Positions 63,978-64,000 of a stretch of 64,000 nt of DNA are shown piece after piece. Both the position numbers and the translations under genes were made by a program. The stretch comes from Roseiarcus sp963741405 (GTDB lineage Bacteria > Pseudomonadota > Alphaproteobacteria > Rhizobiales > Beijerinckiaceae): positions 62,001-126,000 of the forward strand of contig CAVUHX010000038.1 of assembly GCA_963741405.1 (NCBI GenBank), written 5' to 3'. The notes beneath the pieces are model-generated. The model had not been told where the DNA came from, did no database searches, and saw nothing but the letters and a program-made list of their open reading frames with translations. Within the stretch, counting starts at the first letter, position 1; each line of letters opens with the position of its first letter.

Positions 63978-64000
63978 ACCAGCGCGTTTCGCCGCAAGGC

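Larger units (their letters stand above)
63621..64000. other. Right-edge non-coding region with two 67-bp direct repeats
   Basis: No supported gene. Degenerate pieces of the HTH-protein repeat lie here, in different frames on the minus strand (for example PQMASQRVEKIESAPANGVAPD), so they do not form one open protein. A gene entering from beyond 64000 cannot be excluded. Confidence 0.45.

Noticed and set aside
63011..63997. 328-codon minus-strand frame at the right edge
   Set aside because: Most of it is antisense to ribonuclease D; the rest is the repeat in inconsistent frames.

Overview
The window is GC-rich and tightly packed, and it reads as a chromosomal segment of an alphaproteobacterium, most likely of the Hyphomicrobiales (Rhizobiales). 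The best taxonomic markers are a giant growth-pole-ring (GPR/RgsE-type) coiled-coil gene at 30789-38359, a pal-cpoB-tilS block, several FixK/FNR-type palindromes, and Rhizobiales-type small genes. Two high-potential iron-sulfur proteins (HiPIPs), several c-type cytochromes and corrinoid-type methyl-transfer genes suggest flexible electron transport, as in purple or methylotrophic relatives. The genus cannot be fixed from the sequence. No rRNA, tRNA or CRISPR was found.

Layout. 1-10.1 kb: an electron-transfer and metal region. It holds a CusF-like copper protein, a minus-strand series HiPIP, cytochrome-porin fusion (Cyc2-like), CHRD protein and cytochrome c, then two small proteins, an OmpR-type two-component pair, and a second HiPIP with a FixK box. 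10.2-13.5 kb: DUF1638 protein and two uroporphyrinogen-decarboxylase-fold (corrinoid methyl-transfer type) genes. 13.6-20.6 kb: PfkB sugar/nucleoside kinase, a patatin-like membrane protein (frameshifted), an amidase, and a Rieske-FAD reductase. 22.0-24.7 kb: an overlapping three-gene catabolic operon (RraA-like, amidohydrolase, FMN alpha-hydroxy-acid dehydrogenase). 25-30.7 kb: a TetR regulator with twin operators, an OFA-family transporter (frameshifted) with its 40-residue partner, a divergent malonyl-CoA synthetase, and a decayed GFA gene.

30.8-39.1 kb: the GPR-like gene (about 2,520 residues when two frameshifts are repaired, with fourteen 132-bp internal repeats) and a divergent Hpt gene. 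39.2-42.7 kb: wax-ester synthase/DGAT, then a ferredoxin plus ferredoxin-NADP reductase pair. 42.8-51.2 kb: an insertion-rich accessory zone. It has a PemK/MazE toxin-antitoxin pair, a broken second copy of the reductase 3' end carrying an IS630 element and a MITE nested in successive TA sites, a truncated VapC, two adjacent copies of one IS (one dead), a truncated and frameshifted WD40 gene, and an intact IS630 element.

51.3-64 kb: mostly housekeeping. A small membrane protein, pal, cpoB and tilS are followed by an RbsD/FucU mutarotase, a transglutaminase-like cysteine peptidase, an HTH protein with a degenerate repeat tail, a cytochrome P450, a cysteine desulfurase, an alpha/beta hydrolase and ribonuclease D.

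Reading frames are broken unusually often (about ten loci). Some breaks are clearly real decay with deletions or lost ligands. Others are single-base and could be sequence errors.
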